Of a stretch of DNA of 32,960 nucleotides, positions 6,072 through 14,180 are shown in pieces. Origin of the DNA: a virus; the IMG/VR virus record IMGVR_UViG_3300030098_004818, positions 1 through 32,960 of that record; one strand, written 5' to 3'. Numbering within the stretch: the first letter of the stretch is position 1; the number at the start of each line of letters is the position of its first letter. Position numbers and translations under genes: made by a program. The notes under the pieces were generated by a model. The model saw only the letters and a program-made list of their open reading frames with translations. It was not told where the DNA came from and searched no databases.

Positions 6072-7510
6072 CACGAGTCCTCACCGCTATCAAGTTGGAA
6101 CAAAATTTGCAAGCCCAAAAGCACGCAGTCTTCCGTCATGTCGTCGGCTGATACATCTCTGCCGATCCTAAAGAATGTAAGCGTGTCGGCTGCTGCTGAC
6201 GCTATTGTGACGTTGCCCGACACGGCACTGATTCCGATATCCTCAACGGTTCCAGATATGGCCTGCGTGACGGCGACGGCGGTCCCGTACGCTACGTCTA
6301 TCGTTGCGTCGTCTGCTACGCTTACACCTTGCAAAGCGAAGCTGACGGTATCTGTACCGTCTGTCGCAGCCGCGTCTGTGACCGCAAAGAAATAACGAAA
6401 CTGGATTACGCCTTCGTCCCAGCTTTTAGGAAAGCCGATATTGAACATTGCAAATTCGTCAGAAGCGCCGTCGAACAAAAGACCCGAAATGTCTGGTCTG
6501 CCGCTTGTTGTTACAACGTCCGTAATAGCGCCACAGCCGTTTGATTTTTCGGGCCGCATCGCAGCCGCTGGCACATAGATTGTGTGCTTGCCAATTACGC
6601 CGCCTTTGCTTGCCAGTAGATTGCCGGTGCTGGACGAGAAAAAGGCACCGCTCGTCACGGTGCTGCCATTGCCGATAAGTATGTGGCCGTCGGTTAAAGA
6701 GGTCACGCCAGTGCCGCCATTCGCGGCTGGCAGTGTACCGCTGACCGCAGTTGCAAGTGGCACCTGGCCGTAAGCCGGATCAGTGCCATCCGAAATAATC
6801 ACACGGTTCGCTGCGCCGACACCTAGGCGACTGGCTGCAGATGCACCCTGAACGATGATGTCGCCGCGCGTTGTCAAGGTGTCGACGCCAGCTCCAGCGG
6901 CTCCAGTGGCACCCGTTGGCAAACCTAACGCAAGAGCGCCGGTAGCATTGTTAAAACTCACCGTAGGTGATCCCCCTGCGGCAACCGCGCTGGCAGTGAC
7001 TGACGAGACTCTGCCTGTAGTTGCTTGTAAGGTGTTTCCGTCTGATGAAAAACCAAGCAAAAGGTCGGCTCTTGCCGACGCGCTATCTGTAAATTCTGAC
7101 GTTGTAATAGTATTGGTTTTAGACACTTTAAAAGAGCGGTCTAACTCTTCTTGTATGCCTTGAGCAATAAACGTTAATCGGTCAAGGGCATTTTCATGAC
7201 TGTCCGCAGGAAACGGATCGTTTTCCACAAAGTCTGTGCCTTGGGTCAGGGTCAGGTTTCTCCGAATGACCACAGTCTCACCACTGGCCGGTGTGTTGCC
7301 GCTTGTGAAAGTAACTGTCCCGCCGCTCTCTGACCCAGCGCCAGAGACCGTGTAATGGGTGGTCAGAGTCTTAGTTGTTTCTGCCCCTGTGCTTGCGCGT
7401 ATGATGACCTGCAAGTCTGCGGCGGCGAAGATTTTAAAACCGTAGGCAAAGGCAGTAGTGCTACCATCACCGTTATGGCTGTTTTTCGTCGATGTGCTAC
7501 TAACGCTCAT
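6071..7510 (-). CDS. Tail fibre protein with T7 gp17-like N-terminus
   Basis: A 479-residue fibre. Residues 1-130 match the T7-type tail-attachment domain: GDGSTTAFAYGFKIFAAADL, TVVIRRNLTLTQGTDF, FPADSHENALDRLTFIAQGI. A short collagen-like GATGAAGAG patch and a GGTG repeat zone (TLPAANGGTGVTSL) follow. The C-terminal domain from about 315 (KHTIYVPAAAMRPEKSNGCG) should carry receptor binding. The ATG at 7510 is preferred over one at 7540 because AGGA lies seven bases upstream and it begins two bases after the stop of the internal virion gene. The first part is family knowledge; receptor binding is inference. Confidence 0.88.
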   Translation of the reverse strand: MSVSSTSTKNSHNGDGSTTAFAYGFKIFAAADLQVIIRASTGAETTKTLTTHYTVSGAGSESGGTVTFTSGNTPASGETVVIRRNLTLTQGTDFVENDPFPADSHENALDRLTFIAQGIQEELDRSFKVSKTNTITTSEFTDSASARADLLLGFSSDGNTLQATTGRVSSVTASAVAAGGSPTVSFNNATGALALGLPTGATGAAGAGVDTLTTRGDIIVQGASAASRLGVGAANRVIISDGTDPAYGQVPLATAVSGTLPAANGGTGVTSLTDGHILIGNGSTVTSGAFFSSSTGNLLASKGGVIGKHTIYVPAAAMRPEKSNGCGAITDVVTTSGRPDISGLLFDGASDEFAMFNIGFPKSWDEGVIQFRYFFAVTDAAATDGTDTVSFALQGVSVADDATIDVAYGTAVAVTQAISGTVEDIGISAVSGNVTIASAAADTLTFFRIGRDVSADDMTEDCVLLGLQILFQLDSGEDS

Positions 7511-7511
7511 A

Positions 7512-10500
7512 TTACATTCCTGACATTGATTCTTTATCAATTATGATTTGATGGAGGTCTGGGTTTTTACTCAGCAGAATTGGCACTGCTTCGTCATAGT
7601 AACTATCTTCAAGGTTTGTAATCAGAGTTCTTTTTTCACTATCATCGGCTCCTAAATAATTCTTGCTGCTAACAAGCGCATCAAGTGCCGGTCTAAAAGG
7701 TAATTCTATTCTTTGTGTATTATTGAAAATCGTAACTTCGTTTTTCGCAGCGTTTGTCCATTGAGACATCATCGCTTCTGTTAAGCGAACACCTTGTAGT
7801 TGATTTCGGTTAAAACGTAATGGAGCACCCAAACGAATGTGCTCTCTTTCTGCGAGTGTTAATTTTTTACCCTTTGAAACATTAAAAGGCAGAATCAAAT
7901 TGTTCAAAGCTTGAATAGGATTTACATCAAACCGCACATTGGTTTCACGCGGTCTGCCCATTATGTCATATTGGATACCAGATTCTTTTTCATCAAAACC
8001 TAAAAGCGGTCTTTCGGTGGCAATACTTTCAAGCTCTGATAGGCTTGCAGTTAAAGCATTTTCTACGCCACCTTTTGGCAACCCAACCAAATCATAGCGC
8101 GGCTCCATTTTGCCGAAGTCATTTCGCTGGAATGGCACAATGTCCGAATTTTGCACATCTTGCAGAGTATATAGTGAGTATGTTGCACTCGGTTTACGTT
8201 GAACAGGATCAACGGCTTTTTCTATTGCACGCACCGCACTCGAATAAGGTAACGCACTTTGGAGAGGGCTTCGCGCTATAAAAGAGGCGTTGTTATACTC
8301 AAACGCTTTTACTACATCACCAACGCTCTTGAGCATCGGCATGTCTTTTACATAGTTAAAAGCAGCCCCTACTGCATTCGTCACAAGGCTTAGGGATTTT
8401 ACGGGATCATTTGAACGCCGCATACCTTCAGCGGTAGAAGCCGCAATCCCAAGCATGGCACCAACAGGCTCAAGACCTTGGTACGAAACATATGTTAGAG
8501 GACCGTTTGCCGCCCCTGTTACAGGGTCAAAAATCGGCAAGTCATCGCCGTCTTCGTCTTTAGGCCAAGTATCCCCTTTGAAAACCATCGAGTATGGTTG
8601 CCACCCAGGCGGTAACAGTCTGCGCTGTTTTTCTTCGGAAGGCATGGCACCCGTGAGACGGCCATTTACAGCCATATTATGAAATTGATACATCGCACCC
8701 CATGTAATCGACAACCGGCCCATCATTTTTTGACGAGTTTTCGGGTCACTAAATGCACCTTTGTGAAATGGATGCAGACGCTCAATTACTCTAATAATTG
8801 CATTGGTTGGTGCTTTGACAAAAGGCATCAATAACTTGCCGAAAAACGGAACCCGCTGCACTAAACGGGTGACGTTACCAAGGGTGTTTAGTTCTGTAGT
8901 AAGAGTACTATAAGAAGCTGTGGCATCTAACTCATTTTGAAACGTTCTAGGATCCAGTAGCACCATTGCGGCATCGTCTTTTGCGGCTTGCACCTTCTTA
9001 CCGGAATTTAAGCTTTTCATTCCCTGATTATATGATTCGGCGTACAACTCTCCGCGCATACCAATTACACGCCAAAAATCATCTGCACCCATTAATGCAC
9101 GCCCGGGTATTCTTATGCCCTTGCCTAACGCATCCACAAACTTTGCTAGATTTGGAGAAGCTAACGGGTCTACTCCAAGGTTTTCTGCTGTAATTGACCG
9201 AAACTGTCCTGCCTCTACTTTATTTAAAGCGCTGGTGGGCATTTCTGTGCGAAAAGTCTGCCCCGCTGTAACCCATGCGTCCCGTATAGCGCCCGTCATT
9301 CCAAACATACGGGCAAAGGCTTGGCCTACATACACTCCATCTGCTGTTACTTCTCTACCTAGCGCCCGTTGCGCTGTACGCTCAACGCTTCCATAAACAC
9401 CGGCGGCGACTTCTTCCGCGAGTTGCCACCCCATAAACATAGGTGTTGCAAGAAAATTTTTGACATGCGTTTTTGTCCAGCTTAACAGGCCATTGACATA
9501 AGCCTCGTGAAAGGCCGCTGTGCCGCGCCGTCCGATTGATTCCGCATATTTATGTAACGCTGTTGCACCACCGGTATTGTGTACATCGATAAGAGCTTCA
9601 GCAACTTTCTCAACATCGCGTGTGCCGCCCTCAAGTATATTACCAGATTTGTCACCGCCGGTAATTTCGAGAATTTCATCCGTTATCTTTGATCGCATTG
9701 CATCATCGGCACCAACTGGAATATTAAATGCTTGCAACGCCCTCGCTATTTCAGTCTGTGCGGACTTGACCTGCATCTGTATACCGGAATGAATCACCAT
9801 TTGGCGGCGAAACTGCACCATCAGATTTTTGTCAATAATGTTTTGATTTTTATTGTCGGTAATTTTGTTTGCCATGTTGAGCAAACGTTCGCCGCTACGC
9901 ACCATTAGTTTGCGTGCCGCCGTCATTTGGGCAGCGTTGAGCATACCCCCTTTTCTCTTTTTTAATAGTTCCCTAGTAAATCCAAGCTCATCTGCCAACA
10001 ATTGAGAGGCTTGATCCAAGGTTTCTGGATTAGCTATTTTCCCTCTTTTGGCATCGGTGATTCCCGGCGCGTGTAGTTCACTGACATGATCAAACAACGA
10101 TTTTACATCATCGCCTGTCTCCAGCTTATCAAAGTTAAAATCAATGCCATCATCAGAGCTTTTTACAAAACCCTCTACTTTTTGACGCTGAAGCGTGCGT
10201 TGTAAATCTGCTGCATCAATTTCCGATGCCGCACCCTTGTCGGTAGCACCGGCCCTAAGCTCACCGGTGTCTTTGTCGATATATCTAAGGTTTTGCTGCG
10301 CTGGCTTTTGTACCAACTCTGTTTCGCCTAATGCCTCTTGAGCTTTTTCAACCGTTGTTTTTGGCTGCAAAGCCTTTTCGGCACTAAAACCAGACTCCTC
10401 AAATCTTTTTTGCCCCTCTTCTGATAACAGTTTTGGCGCGACCTGTTCTTGTCGCTGACGGTATGAGTCAATTTCTGGCTCAAGCATACGCTCTTCATCG

Positions 10501-10688
10501 CGGGTAGGCACTGCGGGTGTGCCTTCTGGCATTGGCTTTGCGGTTTTAGGTGCCGCACGCATGGTATCGGCCATACCGCGCATAAGCTCAAAAATTTCTC
10601 TACCAAGACCCGCTACTTGCACCTCGTCATCAGGGCGCAAAGGCCCACCCTGACGCGAAGCGTCAAGTGCTCTTTCATCTATTGCCAT
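7512..10688 (-). CDS. Large internal virion protein (T7 gp16 analogue)
   Basis: At 1058 residues this is the largest product of the window. Its place between the other internal proteins and the tail fibre matches T7 gp16, which forms part of the DNA-ejection channel. The sequence is mainly helical and charged at the N-terminus (MAIDERALDASRQGGPLRPD), with a long central region (GFTRELLKKRKGGMLNAAQM, NGLLSWTKTHVKNFLATPMF) and a C-terminal third containing LVQRVPFFGKLLMPFVKAPT. No lytic transglycosylase motif of the T7 type was seen at the N-terminus, so it may lack that activity. Assignment rests on size and gene order. Confidence 0.8.
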   Translation of the reverse strand: MAIDERALDASRQGGPLRPDDEVQVAGLGREIFELMRGMADTMRAAPKTAKPMPEGTPAVPTRDEERMLEPEIDSYRQRQEQVAPKLLSEEGQKRFEESGFSAEKALQPKTTVEKAQEALGETELVQKPAQQNLRYIDKDTGELRAGATDKGAASEIDAADLQRTLQRQKVEGFVKSSDDGIDFNFDKLETGDDVKSLFDHVSELHAPGITDAKRGKIANPETLDQASQLLADELGFTRELLKKRKGGMLNAAQMTAARKLMVRSGERLLNMANKITDNKNQNIIDKNLMVQFRRQMVIHSGIQMQVKSAQTEIARALQAFNIPVGADDAMRSKITDEILEITGGDKSGNILEGGTRDVEKVAEALIDVHNTGGATALHKYAESIGRRGTAAFHEAYVNGLLSWTKTHVKNFLATPMFMGWQLAEEVAAGVYGSVERTAQRALGREVTADGVYVGQAFARMFGMTGAIRDAWVTAGQTFRTEMPTSALNKVEAGQFRSITAENLGVDPLASPNLAKFVDALGKGIRIPGRALMGADDFWRVIGMRGELYAESYNQGMKSLNSGKKVQAAKDDAAMVLLDPRTFQNELDATASYSTLTTELNTLGNVTRLVQRVPFFGKLLMPFVKAPTNAIIRVIERLHPFHKGAFSDPKTRQKMMGRLSITWGAMYQFHNMAVNGRLTGAMPSEEKQRRLLPPGWQPYSMVFKGDTWPKDEDGDDLPIFDPVTGAANGPLTYVSYQGLEPVGAMLGIAASTAEGMRRSNDPVKSLSLVTNAVGAAFNYVKDMPMLKSVGDVVKAFEYNNASFIARSPLQSALPYSSAVRAIEKAVDPVQRKPSATYSLYTLQDVQNSDIVPFQRNDFGKMEPRYDLVGLPKGGVENALTASLSELESIATERPLLGFDEKESGIQYDIMGRPRETNVRFDVNPIQALNNLILPFNVSKGKKLTLAEREHIRLGAPLRFNRNQLQGVRLTEAMMSQWTNAAKNEVTIFNNTQRIELPFRPALDALVSSKNYLGADDSEKRTLITNLEDSYYDEAVPILLSKNPDLHQIIIDKESMSGM

Positions 10689-10697
10689 GTAATACCT

Positions 10698-11555
10698 TTA
10701 GTTTGATGCGGGTTGATCAACCGGCATGTATTTTTTGTCTATTTTTTTGTCGAGATCGGTTCCGATTGTATTGGGCAGATTCTCAATTATTTGACCTTCA
10801 TCTGTTTTCAAAAACTGTTTGGCCGCCTTGATACCTCCAATGGTTGTTCTGACAGTGGCTTCTGCACCACCGAGAAATAATAAGGCTTCAACTGCGTGCC
10901 GTGCGCGGTTTTCGTACTGGGTATCATCGATATCCGTAGCTAATAAATTCCGCAACGCCTTTGCTGCTTCGCTGTCTGTATCTTTGGAAATAAGATTAAA
11001 CATGCTCTCGTCTTCTGGTGTCATTGCGACAAATCCAGCTATGGGCTCTGCTGCCACTGTTGCTGTAACAGGCGAAGCTCCGATGGATCTAAATGCCTTA
11101 TATAAAAGCCCAACCGGCGCTAGCAACTGACCACCAATACGACCGATTGCCTCTCCTGCTTGGGCTGGCAAATTATTTTTTGTCAGGGAATCCGTAAATT
11201 TCTGGCGTCGTTCAAAAAATAAGTTAACTTTTTCGTTTTCAAATCCTGCTAAAGAACCAATATTTTTTACAGCAAGCAATATGCCGTATGGTATCGCCGC
11301 AAACGGAGCATTAAGAGCAACCTCCAGATCACCCAAACCAGCCACTTGGGTTTGCGTCTCTTGCGGCGGCTCTGGTTCTTGCTCAACGCGCACAGGGCCA
11401 AGATTCACGTATTGATTACCAATGCGCCCAAACTGCGTATTACCTAACGTTTCAACAGATGCAAAACTATTGGCATCAACATCTGTAAAATCAATAGACG
11501 AAAGTTCTTCAGCCGCCGCGTAATCATCTAAATTTTGGTCAAATTCGTTAATCAT
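10698..11555 (-). CDS. Probable internal virion protein
   Basis: A 285-residue protein between the gp15-like and gp16-like genes. The N-terminus is acidic (MINEFDQNLDDYAAAEELSS). The middle is hydrophobic (LGDLEVALNAPFAAIPYGIL, IGGQLLAPVGLLYKAFRSIG) and could insert in a membrane. The C-terminus is charged. T7 has no separate gene here, so this looks like an extra ejection protein of this phage group or a split-off part of the gp16 analogue. It is separated from the upstream stop by no bases. Function from context only. Confidence 0.65.
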   Translation of the reverse strand: MINEFDQNLDDYAAAEELSSIDFTDVDANSFASVETLGNTQFGRIGNQYVNLGPVRVEQEPEPPQETQTQVAGLGDLEVALNAPFAAIPYGILLAVKNIGSLAGFENEKVNLFFERRQKFTDSLTKNNLPAQAGEAIGRIGGQLLAPVGLLYKAFRSIGASPVTATVAAEPIAGFVAMTPEDESMFNLISKDTDSEAAKALRNLLATDIDDTQYENRARHAVEALLFLGGAEATVRTTIGGIKAAKQFLKTDEGQIIENLPNTIGTDLDKKIDKKYMPVDQPASN

Positions 11556-13160
11556 CTAATTACCAATCGCTCTTTTATACTCATTAATTAGACTAATTAA
11601 ACTTATTGCCGTTTTTGGATCTGCAAAATTACGTGTTTTTGATTTTACTTTTTCCATCATCTCATCAGGCGTATCTTTCATGCTATCGATACCAAGACCT
11701 ACGTGGTTCAAGGATCTCAAAGCGCCAGAAATTCGGCTTTGATAATAAAGTTTAATAGTGGGCGCATTTGTTTTTTTGTACTCTCTATGCAAACGTTTAG
11801 CTATTGATAGTGGATCAAAGTCCGATGATTGTTCGTTGGCTTTTATATATTCTATTAGAGAGATCTGAGCCTCAAAATATCCTGCTCTGGCAGGATTGTT
11901 TGCCTGCTCCATTACTGGGTCAACTGCTTCGGAGTAACCAAACAGCCGCTGCAATATTTTATGAGCGTCTTCACCGTCTCTGCGTTGTTTAGTCGTAGCT
12001 TCTCTTGGCTGTGCAGTTTGCTGAAGCAAACTTGTGTAATCACTTTTAGTCAAAGATCCTGATGACGCAAGTAAAGCAGACGGCGTTAAAAGTCCTGTTT
12101 TAGCCCTTATACTAAGTACTCTAAAAACCGAAGTGTCTGTTTGGTCTGCAAAAACATCTGTTTTAAACAGATTTTCAAAATTTTCTAATTTCGCTCTAGT
12201 ATCAAAGTAGTTGGCAGCTTTTAGTTTCTCAAAAAGTTTTTCGGCTTTTGCCACTTGCTCAGGGTCGTCAAAATTTGTGTTAACAATCTGATTTCTATCT
12301 TTGTCATGTTGACGCTCTATATTTTTTTGCTCTTGCTCGGCCTGAAATCTTTTAAATTTTACTGCTTTTACATAGTTACTAAAAACACTCTGAGTTACTT
12401 TTTGCCTGTCCTCTGTGCTAATCTTGAGACCTTTTATAATCGGGTCTTCTAATTCACCACGTTCAAAAGCCGTGATTACGTCCTCACCATTAGGGCTGGT
12501 ACGCGCAAGCTCACTAACTCGCGTTTGAGTAATTCTCTTGTAAGCATCTAATCGTTTTTTTTGTATGTCCTCTTGTTTTAAAAGACCCCTAGTGACTGCT
12601 TCCGCTAACCTATTATTTAGAGCGATTATGGAATTTTCCGCATCTTTAAAAGAATTTTTGGGATTACCAGCTACATCTATAGTATCAATTATATTTTTTT
12701 CTACATTTGCGTTTGCACTATCGACAACTCGTGCTCTGTATCTTTTATTAAAATCTAAAATGCTTCGTGCGTTTAAGGGACGTATTTCTTTTTTAAATTT
12801 ATCACGAGCAAGACCAAACGGAATCTTGGCGCTATGTTTTTCCTGTAAAAGTTTTTGCTTGCGTGAAAATTCCCGTTCCTGATTTGGTTGAACCGGACCC
12901 GTCAAATTTTGTTCTTTTAGTGTCAATAGATCAGTCTGGTATTCTGTGGCAGCTTCTTTGGCTAAGGTTTCAGAGCTTGAATCCAACATTTGCTGCCCAA
13001 ACTTAAACAAGGCGGCACCAGCTTTGGCGGTTTGTTGACCCGCTTGTGCTTCTGCCCGACCCGGCATAGTCAAAGCTGATACACTAATTTGAGCGTTGAG
13101 GGGGCTTGCCGCTACATCACTCACCACACGCCGCCTGTTTTCATACAATGGCACTCTCAT
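11556..13160 (-). CDS. Internal virion protein (T7 gp15 analogue)
   Basis: A 534-residue, strongly helical and charged protein. The N-terminal MRVPLYENRRRVVSDVAASP and following Gln/Ala/Lys-rich helices (ALFKFGQQMLDSSSETLAKE) are typical of gp15-like ejection proteins in podoviruses. The order gp13-14-15 and TAATG coupling to the previous gene support the role. After release it would help build the trans-envelope channel with the gp14 and gp16 analogues. Codon use is more A/T-rich than in the tail tubular genes nearby. Confidence 0.8.
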   Translation of the reverse strand: MRVPLYENRRRVVSDVAASPLNAQISVSALTMPGRAEAQAGQQTAKAGAALFKFGQQMLDSSSETLAKEAATEYQTDLLTLKEQNLTGPVQPNQEREFSRKQKLLQEKHSAKIPFGLARDKFKKEIRPLNARSILDFNKRYRARVVDSANANVEKNIIDTIDVAGNPKNSFKDAENSIIALNNRLAEAVTRGLLKQEDIQKKRLDAYKRITQTRVSELARTSPNGEDVITAFERGELEDPIIKGLKISTEDRQKVTQSVFSNYVKAVKFKRFQAEQEQKNIERQHDKDRNQIVNTNFDDPEQVAKAEKLFEKLKAANYFDTRAKLENFENLFKTDVFADQTDTSVFRVLSIRAKTGLLTPSALLASSGSLTKSDYTSLLQQTAQPREATTKQRRDGEDAHKILQRLFGYSEAVDPVMEQANNPARAGYFEAQISLIEYIKANEQSSDFDPLSIAKRLHREYKKTNAPTIKLYYQSRISGALRSLNHVGLGIDSMKDTPDEMMEKVKSKTRNFADPKTAISLISLINEYKRAIGN

Positions 13161-13744
13161 TATGAAATAAGCCCTGCACCGCGTAAGTCTGTCCTAAAGT
13201 CACTACTTGCTATGTTCTGTGCCAGTTGCGCATAACCGGCTGTGCGTGCTGATCGTGCTTGGGTGTCAAACGCACGCGCTTGGGATGCCCCCTCCATTAG
13301 CGTAAGACGCATATTTAGCCTTTCGTTAAGCGCACGCTCTCTCAACTGACCGGACTTTGTGCGTCCCTCAAGATCCATAAACGCGGCCTCTTCGTCTGCC
13401 TGATTGGCATTAGCCATTAGTATTTCGAGAGGAGTGCCGGTCATAGATTGCACCCCTCCAGCCTTGCGGTAAACGGTGCTGGTGCGTGCTTGCACTTTAC
13501 CAAAACTATTTCTAAATCTAATTATCTCACGATCTGTGGCCCTTCGCAGTGCGTCTGCTTGTTGCTCAAAAGCGATAGCATTCCGATTGCGTACCGCAGC
13601 ATTAAACTTTGCACCCGCTCTGGTCGCACTAGCGGCACTTTGCATCCCTGCGGCCTGTTGTTGCGCTCCATAAAATGCAGTTCCCGCACCAGCGGCACTA
13701 ACGCCAACTGCAATAAGACTTAATGTTGCTGCCTCAATTCCCAT
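13160..13744 (-). CDS. Internal virion protein (T7 gp14 analogue)
   Basis: A 194-residue protein with a hydrophobic Ala/Gly-rich N-terminus (SLIAVGVSAAGAGTAFYGAQ) and a long Arg/Ala-rich helix (RNRNAIAFEQQADALRRATD), then TSTVYRKAGGVQSMTGTPLE. This pattern is usual for gp14-type ejection proteins, which are thought to reach the outer membrane. Its start lies 11 nt inside the end of the gp13-like gene, and its stop overlaps the gp15-like ATG. Confidence 0.85.
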   Translation of the reverse strand: MGIEAATLSLIAVGVSAAGAGTAFYGAQQQAAGMQSAASATRAGAKFNAAVRNRNAIAFEQQADALRRATDREIIRFRNSFGKVQARTSTVYRKAGGVQSMTGTPLEILMANANQADEEAAFMDLEGRTKSGQLRERALNERLNMRLTLMEGASQARAFDTQARSARTAGYAQLAQNIASSDFRTDLRGAGLIS

Positions 13745-14180
13745 TTTTCACCCATGCATAAAGTTCGTAATCTTCTTTTAACGGCGTCATTTGCCGTATC
13801 GTGCCTTCGTGCTGCATATTAAGAAAAGCAGCCCACCGCGAAAGCTCAGGCCAATCGCTTTTCATATGCGCTTGAACGCGGTGCAGATCGTATGCGTCAG
13901 CGATTTGTGCAAAATGCGTTTTGACACTACGTGCCACGGCAACTTTGTGTTTCTCTATCTGTGCGCTAGCAAGTAGCCATGCTTCGCCCACTCCAGGCCA
14001 AAGCTCAACAATACCGGCAGAAAAAATCAGATGCCCGTTGACCAGTCCGCTTTTGCACATATCTGAATTTGTCAGATGCTCGTATGCCTTGAGCCCAAAG
14101 GACGGTCTGTTGCGGTCATCGTTCAATTCTTGTGACACAAGCTCGATGGCATGACCCGCATCAAACTGAATGAGCTTCAC
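13734..14180 (-). CDS. Internal virion protein with GNAT-like fold (T7 gp13 position)
   Basis: A 148-residue protein whose sequence (GHLIFSAGIVELWPGVGEAW, then KTHFAQIADAYDLHRVQAHM) resembles the degenerate acetyltransferase fold found at the gp13 position of many podoviruses. In T7, gp13 is needed for core assembly. No clear acetyl-CoA loop of the Q/RxxGxG/A type is visible, so catalysis is doubtful. The start is GTG, overlapping the stop of the previous gene (GTGA). Confidence 0.78.
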   Translation of the reverse strand: MKLIQFDAGHAIELVSQELNDDRNRPSFGLKAYEHLTNSDMCKSGLVNGHLIFSAGIVELWPGVGEAWLLASAQIEKHKVAVARSVKTHFAQIADAYDLHRVQAHMKSDWPELSRWAAFLNMQHEGTIRQMTPLKEDYELYAWVKNGN